This document shows positions 1-8,600 of a DNA stretch of 64,000 nucleotides, one piece after another; the first letter of the stretch is position 1; every line of letters starts with the position of its first letter. This stretch comes from an uncultured Clostridia bacterium (GTDB lineage Bacteria > Bacillota > Clostridia > Christensenellales > Borkfalkiaceae). The stretch lies in contig CAMWME010000004.1 in the NCBI GenBank assembly GCA_947175325.1, positions 87,644 through 151,643 on the forward strand. Direction: 5' to 3'. The position numbers were made by a program, and so were the translations under genes. The notes beneath the pieces are model-generated. The model ran no database searches, was not told the origin of the DNA, and saw nothing but the letters and a program-made list of their open reading frames with translations.

Positions 1-493
1 GCATAAGGGCGATTTCCACCTCCCTTTCGGAAAAGTTGAACGCCTTTTTCAGCTTGTATTCTTTGTCCGAAGAAATCATTGCGGCGGCGTCAGTAATCTT
101 TTTGGCGATTTTGGCGGGTAAAATCGTATCCCCCGCGTAGGCGTTTTTAACCGCGTCGATTAAAGCCGTAGCGCCGATGTCCTTTAAGAGATAACCGCTT
201 GCGCCGTTGTTGATTGCGCTTAAAATATAGTCGCTGTCATCAAAGGTGGTAAGAATAATTATTTTGATATTCTCGTCAATTTCCTTTATTCTTTTGGTTG
301 CGACCACGCCGTTCATATTGGGCATTCTTATGTCCATTAAAACGACGTCGGGCTTTTGCGCCATAACCTTTTCAACCGCGCGCACGCCGTCAGAGGCTAT
401 GCCCACCACCTCAACCTCGTTAGAGGTTTCGAGCACCGACTTTATGCCCTCGGCAAGAATTTGCTGGTCGTCTACCAATAATACCTTTATCAT
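1..493 (-). CDS. NarL/LuxR-type response regulator (3' end beyond window)
   Basis: This gene encodes a DNA-binding response regulator and is read leftward off the window edge, so its C-terminus is missing. The receiver domain starts MIKVLLVDDQ, with the acidic pair at D8/D9, phospho-acceptor D54 in VLMDIRMPNM, and a later TTFDD/GYLLKD segment typical of NarL receivers. The visible end reads FSEREVEIAL, the start of a LuxR-type HTH. Its ATG overlaps the stop of the upstream kinase (ATGA), so the two are translationally coupled and are presumably cognate partners. The signal and the target genes cannot be inferred. Confidence 0.93.
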   Translation of the reverse strand, partial: MIKVLLVDDQQILAEGIKSVLETSNEVEVVGIASDGVRAVEKVMAQKPDVVLMDIRMPNMNGVVATKRIKEIDENIKIIILTTFDDSDYILSAINNGASGYLLKDIGATALIDAVKNAYAGDTILPAKIAKKITDAAAMISSDKEYKLKKAFNFSEREVEIALM

Positions 494-1704
494 TTCGTCT
501 CCTTTTTGTAGGGTAGGGATATTTCCGCCTCGAACCCTTCACCTTCCTCTCCCGAAAGCCAGCATTTGCCGCCAAGCCTTTCAGCCTTTTCGCGTATGCC
601 TTTTAAGCCGAAGCCTTCCTTTATTTCGCCCTTAACGCCCTTGCCATTATCGGACACGAGCAAAGTAAGCTCGTCGTTTCTCGCTTTGAGTTCGACGTAG
701 AAGGCGGTTGCGTTGCCGTGGCGTATGCCGTTAGACAAAAGCTCCTTCAAGCTGTTTACTATTACGCGGTAGGTTTCGGGATCGGGTTGAGCGTCGTCCA
801 AATCGTAACGCGCCTTTACGTCCGTTCCGTCTATCGTTTGGGCGATAACTTCCTCTACTTCCTCTTTCAACGGGTGAACTTTGTCGCGCCCCGCCAAAAG
901 GTGAACGCTTTCACGCATTTGTTCCAAGGCGTTCTTCGCTTGAATATTTGCGGAAATTATTCTGTTTTTTGCCTCTTGCGGGTTTTCGTCGATTAGAAGC
1001 TTTGCCGCCTCGGTCTGCATAATTACGGTGGTCATAGAGTGACCCGCCGTGTCGTGAATGTCCTTTGCGATACGGTTTCGCTCTTCAAAGACTTTGGTCG
1101 CCGTAAGCTCTTCCGAAGTTTCTTCAAGCCTTGCGCGGTTTTCGTCCGCCTCTTTAAGCGCGGCGGAAAGCTCAACGTTGGTTTTATAGAATTTAAGCAA
1201 GAACGCGACGACGATGAAGTCGATTACGATTGCAAGCAAGCCGAAAAGCACGCCCGAAATAATATCTATAGCATCGGGGTTAGAGTTGCTGACGAAGCTA
1301 CCGATTAAAAACGAGATGGTGAAAACGCCGCAGCTTACGCCGAAAAGTATGGTTTTATCCTTGAAGCGTTCCACCGCGATATAGCACTGCGTTAAGACTA
1401 TGCAGTAAATCGTGGACATAAACGAGTTACCAGTAAGGATACAGATGGTGAGAATTAGCGCCGAATCGAGCCCGTAGAACACCATTTTTGCGACGAAGTT
1501 TTTTATTACGAAAGCGTTGATACTTTCGAGCGCGGTTAAAACGATACAGCACGCCACGGTTGCGTAGAAGTTTGCCGGTGAAACCTTTGTGAAAGCTTGG
1601 GCGCAGATGACTAAGCATATTACGCCCATTAGCACGGCAAGGAAAACTTTTACGTAATCTATAATTTTTGTGGAATAAATATCAAACTTCTTTTTGTCGC
1701 TCAT
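490..1704 (-). CDS. Sensor histidine kinase, HisKA_3/DesK-NarX type
   Basis: Membrane sensor kinase of 404 aa. About five to six hydrophobic segments fill residues 15-170, followed by a short charged coiled coil (about 175-205). The dimerisation/phosphoacceptor motif RIAKDIHDTAGHSM places the phosphorylated His at residue 217. A HATPase domain follows, with an N-box-like NSLKELLSNGIRHG and the G-box pair DNGKGVKG / GFGLKGIREKAERLGG. No periplasmic sensor domain is evident, so the signal is probably sensed in the membrane. The start is supported by an AAGG ribosome site. It is the first gene of a two-gene operon with the response regulator. Confidence 0.93.
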   Translation of the reverse strand: MSDKKKFDIYSTKIIDYVKVFLAVLMGVICLVICAQAFTKVSPANFYATVACCIVLTALESINAFVIKNFVAKMVFYGLDSALILTICILTGNSFMSTIYCIVLTQCYIAVERFKDKTILFGVSCGVFTISFLIGSFVSNSNPDAIDIISGVLFGLLAIVIDFIVVAFLLKFYKTNVELSAALKEADENRARLEETSEELTATKVFEERNRIAKDIHDTAGHSMTTVIMQTEAAKLLIDENPQEAKNRIISANIQAKNALEQMRESVHLLAGRDKVHPLKEEVEEVIAQTIDGTDVKARYDLDDAQPDPETYRVIVNSLKELLSNGIRHGNATAFYVELKARNDELTLLVSDNGKGVKGEIKEGFGLKGIREKAERLGGKCWLSGEEGEGFEAEISLPYKKETK

Positions 1705-1778
1705 TTCTGCCTTGCGGAATTTCCTTAACTTACCGTTTAAAAGGCTTTGGGAAATTTCCGAAAATATATCTTTTTTAT

Positions 1779-1807
1779 TTTACCATAAAATAAAAAAAGT
1801 GTATAAT
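1779..1807 (+). promoter_or_regulatory. Putative sigmaA promoter of the pepV-like gene
   Basis: A weak -35 (TTTACC, 1779-1784) is followed by a 17-bp spacer and a perfect -10 (TATAAT, 1802-1807). Transcription would start near 1814, leaving a leader of about 26 nt before the ATG at 1840. Confidence 0.5.
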
Positions 1808-1839
1808 GTTTTTACTAAGTTTTTTTCAGTAGGTTTAAT

Positions 1840-3084
1840 ATGTTTAACGATATCTTAAAAAACTTATCGCAATTAATCAAGTTTAATTCTTCCAAGGGCG
1901 AACCCGAAGAAGGCGCACCCTTCGGTTCGGGCGCAAAAAAAGCCCTTGACTATTTTTTAAGCCTTGCGGAATTTTTAGGTTTCAAAACTAAAAATTACGA
2001 CGGTTACGCGGGCGAAGTAGTTTTCGGCACGGGTAAGGATTTTGCTATCCTTGCTCACCTTGACGTTGTGCCGGCGGGTAGCGGTTGGACGCACGAGCCG
2101 TTCGGCGGGGAAATAGATTACGAGAATAAGCGCGTTTGGGGCAGAGGCGCTATGGACGACAAAGGCCCCGCTATTTGCGTGCTTTACGCTATGAAGGCGC
2201 TTTTGGACGAAGGCTTTAAGCCCAAGCGCAGAATTAAGCTTATAGTCGGCTGCAACGAAGAAAGCGGCTGGGAGTGCATTAAATATTATAAGGCGCACGC
2301 CGTTATGCCCGAGGAAGGTTTTTCGCCCGACGCGGACTTCCCCGTTATCTATGCGGAAAAAGGCATTTTGCATATTAAACTGAAATTCAGAGAGGACTGC
2401 TCTTTTACGGGCCTTAAAGGCGGCGAGTACGCGAATATGGTTTGCGACAGATGCGAGGTAATGGCACCGCTGAATTTGGACAAGGCGGCAAACCTTCACC
2501 TTTTGACCGAAGGCGGAAAGCTGATTTCTGTGGGCAAGTCGGCGCACGGCTCTACCCCCGACGAGGGCGTAAACGCGATTGAGCCTATTTTAGAGTATCT
2601 CGGGCTCGACGTGATTAAGGACGCGCTTTTCGGCAAGTGCTTCGGGCTTAAAGAGTTGCACGACGAAACGGGCTACCTCACCTTTTCACCCAACGTAATC
2701 GAGCAGAACGGGGACGGGATTTGCGTTACTTGCGATATCCGCTACCCCGCCACGATGAAAAAAGAAGATATTTTAAAGCCCATTAAGGAAAGCGGGGTTG
2801 AGTTTGAAATCGTTTCCGAGCAAGCCCCCCTTTATAACGACAAGAACTGTTTCCTTATTAAGACCCTTTGCGGGGTTTACAACGAGGTAACGGGAAAAGC
2901 CGTTCAACCCGTTGCAATCGGCGGGGGAACATACGCGCGCGCTTTGAAGTGCGGGGCGGCGTTCGGGCCCGAAGAAGCCGGTGAAGAACAGACCATTCAC
3001 AAGGCGAACGAGTACATAACCTTTGACAAAATAGAAAAGTGTTTTAAAATTTACAAGCTGGCGATAGAAAGACTTACGAAATAA
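1840..3084 (+). CDS. pepV: M20 family dipeptidase, PepV-like
   Basis: Cytoplasmic zinc metallodipeptidase of the M20 family, which hydrolyses dipeptides released by peptide uptake. Motifs are in the expected order: AHLDVVPAG (metal ligand H73, catalytic D75), GRGAMDDKGP (bridging Asp at 106) and GCNEESGWECIKYY (catalytic and ligand Glu at about 140-141). The central lid (about 180-300) contains KSAHGSTPDEG, and the C-terminus carries the IGGGTYAR segment typical of PepV. The 414 aa are slightly short of the 460-470 aa usual for Lactobacillus PepV. It is followed after one base by the next gene, so the two form a coupled pair. Confidence 0.88.
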   Translation: MFNDILKNLSQLIKFNSSKGEPEEGAPFGSGAKKALDYFLSLAEFLGFKTKNYDGYAGEVVFGTGKDFAILAHLDVVPAGSGWTHEPFGGEIDYENKRVWGRGAMDDKGPAICVLYAMKALLDEGFKPKRRIKLIVGCNEESGWECIKYYKAHAVMPEEGFSPDADFPVIYAEKGILHIKLKFREDCSFTGLKGGEYANMVCDRCEVMAPLNLDKAANLHLLTEGGKLISVGKSAHGSTPDEGVNAIEPILEYLGLDVIKDALFGKCFGLKELHDETGYLTFSPNVIEQNGDGICVTCDIRYPATMKKEDILKPIKESGVEFEIVSEQAPLYNDKNCFLIKTLCGVYNEVTGKAVQPVAIGGGTYARALKCGAAFGPEEAGEEQTIHKANEYITFDKIEKCFKIYKLAIERLTK

Positions 3085-3085
3085 T

Positions 3086-3931
3086 ATGGCAAGGACGAAA
3101 AAAAAACTTACAAAAAGAATAATTGCTTTAATCGTTTGCGCCGCGTTTATCGTGTTTTTGGCGCTGGTCGCTTTCGGGTTGCAGATTGCGTTTTGGGTTT
3201 CGGACAGCACGATTAGGTGCATACAGCCCGATTACGAAATGCAAGAACTGGACCTTGACGGCGAGCTTGATTACGAGCTTTTATACCGCCAGACGGGGCT
3301 GACGAAGATAGGCATTGAACGCGCGCTTAAAAAGGGCGAGGCGGGCAAAAACCTTATAAAGCAGATACAAGCGGACTTCTTCGAACCGCACGAAGTTAAA
3401 AACGACCAAGTTGCCCCCTACGCTTGCACCGATTATATCGAAAAGCACGTTGCAAATATTTTCCTCGAAGACGGCGATATAATAGTTACTTCCGCCACCC
3501 ACATTTCTTTCGTACGCATAGGGCACGCGGGAATGGTTACGGACGAGAGATACGGTAACGTTCTTGAAGCGAACGCTTACGGAACTTACAGCAAAATAGG
3601 CAAAATCCAGTACTTCACGAACAGAGTAAACTTTATGGTTTTAAGACCCAACCCCGAAATGATAAGCCCCGATGTTGTGCAAGACGTGGTTAAGTATGCC
3701 AAGACGAGCCTTTTGGATATTCCTTACGAGGGGCTTGCGGGCGTAGTTACGAGCAAGAACGATATAAAAAAGACGCAGTGCGCGCATATCGTGTGGTGGG
3801 CGTATAAGCAGTTCGGAATAGATTTGGACAGCAACGGCGGGGCAATGGTCGTGCCTTACGATTTGGCACACTCTGCCTATTTGCAGCCCGTACAAGTGTT
3901 CGGGTTTGACCTTGACGAGCTTTGGAAATAA
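3086..3931 (+). CDS. Membrane-anchored YiiX-like permuted NlpC/P60 hydrolase
   Basis: This 281-aa protein has one N-terminal membrane segment (about 11-37), then an exposed domain of the YiiX/permuted papain type. The order of catalytic residues is circularly permuted relative to ordinary NlpC/P60 enzymes: RIGHAGMV gives His147 first, and TQCAHIVWWAY gives Cys232 later. Family members cleave amide or thioester bonds, but substrates are mostly unknown; a cell-wall peptide is plausible given the membrane anchor. The ATG lies one base after the pepV stop, suggesting coupled expression with a peptidase. Confidence 0.75.
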   Translation: MARTKKKLTKRIIALIVCAAFIVFLALVAFGLQIAFWVSDSTIRCIQPDYEMQELDLDGELDYELLYRQTGLTKIGIERALKKGEAGKNLIKQIQADFFEPHEVKNDQVAPYACTDYIEKHVANIFLEDGDIIVTSATHISFVRIGHAGMVTDERYGNVLEANAYGTYSKIGKIQYFTNRVNFMVLRPNPEMISPDVVQDVVKYAKTSLLDIPYEGLAGVVTSKNDIKKTQCAHIVWWAYKQFGIDLDSNGGAMVVPYDLAHSAYLQPVQVFGFDLDELWK

Positions 3932-3957
3932 ATTAAATTTTACTTCGCCAAAATCGT

Positions 3958-3986
3958 TTGACAAAAAACGTTATATTTTATATAAT
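3958..3986 (+). promoter_or_regulatory. Promoter of tRNA-Arg
   Basis: Perfect consensus: TTGACA (3958-3963), 17-bp spacer, TATAAT (3981-3986), placed 34 bp before the mature tRNA 5' end. Confidence 0.85.
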
Positions 3987-4020
3987 AACTTAGCCGTTTG
4001 AAAATAGCGGCTTTGAATTT

Positions 4021-4097
4021 GCGCTGTTAGCTCAACTGGATAGAGCGTTGGTCTACGGAACCAAAGGCTAGGGATTCGAATTCCTTACGGCGCACCA
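4021..4097 (+). tRNA. tRNA-Arg (anticodon ACG)
   Basis: Complete 77-nt cloverleaf with encoded CCA. The acceptor stem GCGCTGT pairs with ACGGCGC (one G-U), the anticodon stem TTGGT/ACCAA encloses CTACGGA, and the T-arm is AGGGA-TTCGAAT-TCCTT. Anticodon ACG (normally modified to ICG) reads CGN arginine codons. Confidence 0.95.
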
Positions 4098-4100
4098 AAC

Positions 4101-4137
4101 AAAAACCTAAGTCGAATACCGACTTAGGTTTTTGTTT
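4101..4137 (+). terminator. Rho-independent terminator of tRNA-Arg
   Basis: A perfect 14-bp stem (4101-4114 with 4120-4133, core ACCTAAGTCG) with a 5-nt loop is followed by TTTTGTTTT. Confidence 0.8.
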
Positions 4138-4138
4138 T

Positions 4139-4234
4139 GTCGTAAGGCTGAGAATCCCTACGGATTCGCGCGAGCGTAGCGACGCTCTGCCGAGGGCTCC
4201 CGCTTGCGGGAAACGGCAGAACTCCGCGGCGCAC
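4139..4234. repeat. Structured element containing an inverted copy of the tRNA-Arg T-arm
   Basis: Directly behind the tRNA-Arg terminator, CGTAAGG (4141-4147) and GAATCCCT (4152-4159) are reverse complements, in inverted order, of the tRNA 3' parts CCTTACG and AGGGATTC; only the loop between them differs. The element ends with CGGCGCAC (4227-4234), a direct copy of the acceptor end. Between lie GC-rich hairpins (GAGCG/CGCTC and CTGCCG...CGGCAG enclosing CCCGC/GCGGG). Similar arrangements follow tRNA-Ser and tRNA-Val in this window. Confidence 0.55.
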
Positions 4235-4238
4235 AACT

Positions 4239-4297
4239 CAACATCTTATTTTGAATACTTCGGTAAACCGAATGTTCCGAATAAGGTTGTTTTTTAT
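4239..4297 (+). terminator. Second terminator-like hairpin behind the tRNA-Arg element
   Basis: A long imperfect stem (CAACATCTTATT ... AATAAGGTTG, with an inner CGGT/ACCG) is followed by TTTTTT. It could end transcripts that read through tRNA-Arg and the structured repeat. Confidence 0.5.
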
Positions 4298-4302
4298 ACA
4301 AA

Positions 4303-4327
4303 AAAGCGAGCCATTTCGGTTCGCTTT
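4303..4327 (-). terminator. Terminator of the PIN/NYN-like gene
   Basis: Stem AAAGCGAGCC (4303-4312) with GGTTCGCTTT (4318-4327), followed on the minus strand by a T-run, 20 bp after the stop codon of the leftward gene. Confidence 0.7.
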
Positions 4328-4346
4328 ATATACTTTAATTTAACTA

Positions 4347-4979
4347 TTATTTTGTTTTCTTATTTATAAAGGGTTTAATAAGTTTAAAAATTTCTCCCGT
4401 TTTTGTACTATCTTTCAGTAGTTTATTTAGATTGCTATTGATTGCTTGCGTCGTTTTATATTTTGCGACCATAACACATATTTCTTTTATTTCATTTTTA
4501 TTTAACCCAAGATTAGCTTGCTTTAATACATTTTCAACGCTGGCATTTGCCTTTGTATTTTTCACTACCGTTTTTACTGTTTTTGTTTTTACATTTTCAA
4601 CTGCTATGCTTTGTGGTTTTCCCGTCAAATCCGAAATAATTTGAATATCAATATTTTTTTCCTGCTTCCAAAATGCTACAACATAAGAAAAACCTTTATC
4701 TTTTGAAACGATATAAAATTTACATTCAGAGATTTCATGTTGATTTATTAAATATCCCAAATAGGTTACTAATTGAAAGTCAAGCGCATTTTGACTACCT
4801 ACATCAACGCATTTATATTCAATAGTCGCTTTTGAAGTTAAAATTTCTTTATGCACATCGAATGATAATGAACTTGCTTTTTGACTATAAAAAATTATAA
4901 CATAGTCATTTTCGGATAGGTCATTTATCCCTAAAAGATTTTGTGTATTTTCATAGTCAACCAAATATATTGCCATCAT
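4347..4979 (-). CDS. PIN/NYN-like domain protein, putative nuclease
   Basis: This 210-aa protein begins AIYLVDYENTQNL, with an acidic D8/E10 pair in the position expected for a PIN/NYN-fold nuclease. Further candidate active-site segments are ALDFQLVTYLGYLI and YIVSKDKGFSYV. The N-terminal 120 residues form the PIN-like domain, then comes a T/V/K-rich linker (about 125-150) and a small helical C-terminal domain. Family members are metal-dependent RNases, often in toxin, RNA-decay or defence settings. The gene is visibly AT-rich compared with its neighbours and sits alone next to a tRNA, compatible with horizontal acquisition. Two in-frame ATGs (4979, 4976) are possible starts. Confidence 0.6.
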   Translation of the reverse strand: MMAIYLVDYENTQNLLGINDLSENDYVIIFYSQKASSLSFDVHKEILTSKATIEYKCVDVGSQNALDFQLVTYLGYLINQHEISECKFYIVSKDKGFSYVVAFWKQEKNIDIQIISDLTGKPQSIAVENVKTKTVKTVVKNTKANASVENVLKQANLGLNKNEIKEICVMVAKYKTTQAINSNLNKLLKDSTKTGEIFKLIKPFINKKTK

Positions 4980-5025
4980 TGATTTCTCCGTTAAAATCAG
5001 TTATATCATAATGAATAATGTTTAT

Positions 5026-5054
5026 ATTATATCACAGATTATTGTTATTTTCAA
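5026..5054 (-). promoter_or_regulatory. Promoter of the PIN/NYN-like gene
   Basis: On the minus strand TTGAAA (5049-5054), a 17-bp spacer and TATAAT (5026-5031), about 47 bp before the ATG. Confidence 0.65.
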
Positions 5055-5119
5055 GCGTATAATATAAGCAGAGACTATAAACAGTACCATAGCGGGGACT
5101 CGAGAGATCTCGCGCACAC

Positions 5120-5155
5120 AAAAAAGCGGGGAGCTTGTTGCTCTCCGCTTTTTAT
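5120..5155 (-). terminator. Terminator after the NUDIX gene
   Basis: An A-tract/T-tract hairpin with stem AAAAAGCGGGGAGC / GCTCTCCGCTTTTT and a TTGTT loop begins directly at the stop codon of the leftward NUDIX gene and probably ends the 10.9-5.1 kb transcript. Confidence 0.75.
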
Positions 5156-5632
5156 TTATTCCATTACGGTAATTAGTTTTAAGGTTTTCGGTAGGTGGGT
5201 GATTTCCTTTTTTATGAATTCCGGTACTAGATATTTATCGTTCAGTTCGCTTATATTAAGCCATTCGAAGGTTAAGGTGTGCTTTCCTTCTTGAAGCACG
5301 AATTTATTGCCTTTTTCCAAAATATCCGTTTTTGAAATATCCACCAAGAAATAAAAGCAAAGTTCGTGATATCTATCCTTATTTACCTTTTCGGTAAAAA
5401 AGTTTTGGCATACCCAAAGCGGGCGAACGATTTCGGCATTGACGTTCAGTTCTTCTTTGATTTCTCTTAAAACGGCAGCTTCCGCGGTTTCGTGCAATTC
5501 GACTTTTCCGCCGATAAGATAATAATACGGTGCGTTTTCGTCAGTCATTGCCAAAAGCTTGTTACCGCTTAGAATTATGGCGCAAGCCCGATAATTAAAT
5601 CTGCCGTTTTCCGTTTTTAATACAACGTCCAT
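5156..5632 (-). CDS. NUDIX hydrolase
   Basis: A 158-aa NUDIX-fold hydrolase that would cleave nucleoside-diphosphate-linked substrates. The Nudix box GKVELHETAEAAVLREIKEE fits GX5EX7REUXEEXGU except that the terminal Gly is Asn (EELNV). The substrate cannot be predicted. I chose the ATG at 5632, preceded by AAGGTGGG at good spacing; a GTG three codons upstream (5641) is possible. Only about 20 bp separate it from the hybrid kinase gene, so it may be the last gene of the phosphorelay operon. Confidence 0.85.
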   Translation of the reverse strand: MDVVLKTENGRFNYRACAIILSGNKLLAMTDENAPYYYLIGGKVELHETAEAAVLREIKEELNVNAEIVRPLWVCQNFFTEKVNKDRYHELCFYFLVDISKTDILEKGNKFVLQEGKHTLTFEWLNISELNDKYLVPEFIKKEITHLPKTLKLITVME

Positions 5633-5654
5633 TTTACCCACCTTGTAATAACGC

Positions 5655-8600
5655 TTATTTTAAAATATCGGACAGAGTTTTCATTAGTTTTGCTAAGTCT
5701 ATCGGTTTAGCCGCAAAGCCGTCCATTCCGGCGTCCATTGCCGCCTTCTTGTCCTCCTCGAAGGCGTTCGCCGTCATCGCCACTATGGGGGTTGCCGCCT
5801 TTGCGGTATCGTCCAGCGCGCGGATTGCCTTAGTTGCCTCGTAGCCGTTCATAATAGGCATCTGCACGTCCATAAGGATTAAATCGTAAGTGCCGGCGGG
5901 CATTTCCTTTATGCGCTCCACAGCTACGCTTCCGTCGTCCGCCGTATCAACGGTGAAACCGACGTCCTCCAAAATTTCCCGTGCAATCTCTTGGTTGAGC
6001 TCGTTATCTTCCACCAAAAGAAGCTTTTTACCGTCAAAGCGCGCGGATTTATTCTTGTCGTCTGCGCCATCTTGCTCCGTTTGAAGCGACTTAGGCGCAC
6101 TGTCGGCAACGCGGAAACAAAACTTAACCGTGAACTCCGAGCCCTTGCCTATTTCGCTTTCCACGGTGATAGTGCCGCCCATTAAATCCACGAGGTTTTT
6201 GGTGATGGCAAGCCCGAGTCCCGTGCCTTGAATACCGCTTACGGTGGCAGTCTGCTCACGCTCGAAGGGTTCGAAAACATGCTGTAAGAATTCGGGACTC
6301 ATACCTATGCCGGTATCCTTGACCTTGAACTCGTAGGAGGCGTAGCCTTCACGCGCTTCCGCCGTCTGTACGACGCGCACGCCGACCGTGCCGCCCGCTT
6401 TGGTGTATTTCACGGCGTTGCTGATAATATTTAAAAGTACTTGGTTTAGGCGGAGCTTATCGCAAACTATTATCCCGTTCGTTACGCCCTTAGTATCGAC
6501 GCTGAAATTGAGCTGCTTTGCCTTTACGTCGGCTTGGACTATGGTTTGCAAATCGCGCATAATTTCGGGAAGGCTGGTTTCCTTTTCGTCGATTTTGACC
6601 TTGCCGCTTTCGATTCTGCTCATATCAAGCACGTCGTTTATGAGGCTTAAAAGGTGATTGCCCGAGGTCATAATTTTGCCAAGATAATCGCGCACTTGCT
6701 CCTTCTCGTCAAGGTGCTTTTCCGCCAAAGACGTAAAGCCGATAATGGCGTTCATGGGCGTGCGGATATCGTGGGACATGCTGTTTAGGAAAGTGGTCTT
6801 GGACTTGTTGGCGTATTGGGCTTGCGCCAGCGCCTCCGACAAAACGTTCTTCTGCTCTTGCTCTTTGCGGATTACCTCGTCAATGTTTCTAAAGCCCGCA
6901 AGGATAAAGCCGCGACCTTGCTCGCTATCGGCAATCCTTAGATACGTATATTGCAAGTGATGTATCTCGCCGCTATCCTCTATGCGGTAGCTGCCTTGAT
7001 ATTCGCCGTCTGCGTTCAGCTTATCTTTTACGTTATCCAAAGAAAGCGCACGCGACAGCTCTTCCCTATCGTCGGGGTGAACGCGGCTGCGGATATAATT
7101 TTCAAGAATAACGGCGTAGTTGTATTCCTCCGCCGAGCCCTTTTTGAGCCCCTCGGTAACGTAGCCCTCAAGCTTAATGATTTTTGCCGTGCCGCTTTCT
7201 TCGTCGACCGAATACACGTTAGCATAATCACGGCTAAGCGCCTCGACTATGGAAAGCTGTTCGCCCATTTTCTTGTTGGACTGCTCGGTTGTAAGAAGCA
7301 ACTTCTTGTTCCACTGCCCGCGCAGATAGAGGAAAAGTATAACGAATACCACGACTGCGAACGCGACGACGATTGCAACTATAATTGCGGGGTTTGCCTT
7401 TATATACTGCCAAAAGCTTACGTCCTCTATCGAATACGAGGTGTACTTTGCGGCAAGCTGATTTAGCGCGTCGTCGGACATCTGATTGATACATTTGTTG
7501 AGTATGGTGACGAGTTCGTGGTCGGTTTCTTCGCTTATGTGCATGCTGAAGCTCGTGCTCATACCGTTCACGGAAGTGTAATACAAGGAATTTGTTTGGT
7601 CGTGATTTATAAACCACTGTGCGGTATAGGCGTAAACGTAAGCCGCGTCCGCCTCATTATTAAGTACGGCGCGCATAGCCTCTTCACCGGTGGCGCAGCT
7701 TACGACGGTATATCCGTCTTGTTCAAGGACTTCCTTGAACTCTGAATCCGCCACTACGACCTTCTTTATATCGCCTTTGTGGTCTTGCCTAGTAACCCTT
7801 GCCATTCTCGCCGTCATATAGCCGTTGGTTTTGAAGCAGCCTTTAACGACGTCCTCAATAACGTCGTCATCGCCCGTGCTGTCAAGTACGACGTTTGCAT
7901 CCGCGTCGGGCGCAACGAATTTGAAATTATCGGACAAGCCCGCAAGCTTCATAACCTCGGCAAAATAGTCGGGCATAATGCCTTTTAACTCGCCGTTCTC
8001 CGTATAGGAATAGGGTGCGCGGTCGCCGCTTGCCGTTACGGTGATTATCTTTTTTTCATTCACTAAACTATTGATATACGCTTGCTCGCGCGCGCTGAAC
8101 GACAGCTCGGAGGAATAACCGGGGCCGTAGTATTTATAAAACAGCGTGTTCTGCCAGTCGCCCTCGTCAATATCCATCTGTCTGATAGCGTCGTTGATTT
8201 TGGAAAGTATTTTTTTCGGGTCGCCCTTTTTTACTACGGCGTAAAAGTCGGCTTCCTCTAAAACGTCAAGCTCCTTTTCGTTCGTAGTCTTTCTTAAATT
8301 GCTGGAAAGTATTGCGTCAACCTCACCGCGGCGCAAAGCCTCCGCAAGCGCGTCGTCGTCGCCGTACATAAACGAGTTCCCGTTATCGTCTTCCGTAACG
8401 TAATCGAACTTGTCCTTGGCAAACTCTTTTAAAATTTCGTTTTGGCTGTTGCCCGTAAGCTGCCCCACGCGAAGCGCACCGTTTTCACCCTTGTACGTAG
8501 CGTAATCCCCGCGGACGAAACGCATTTCGTTACTGCGTATAGATAAAACCGTTTTCTTTCTGCCGATGGGCAAGGAAAAGTCGCACTCTTCTTCCCTTTC

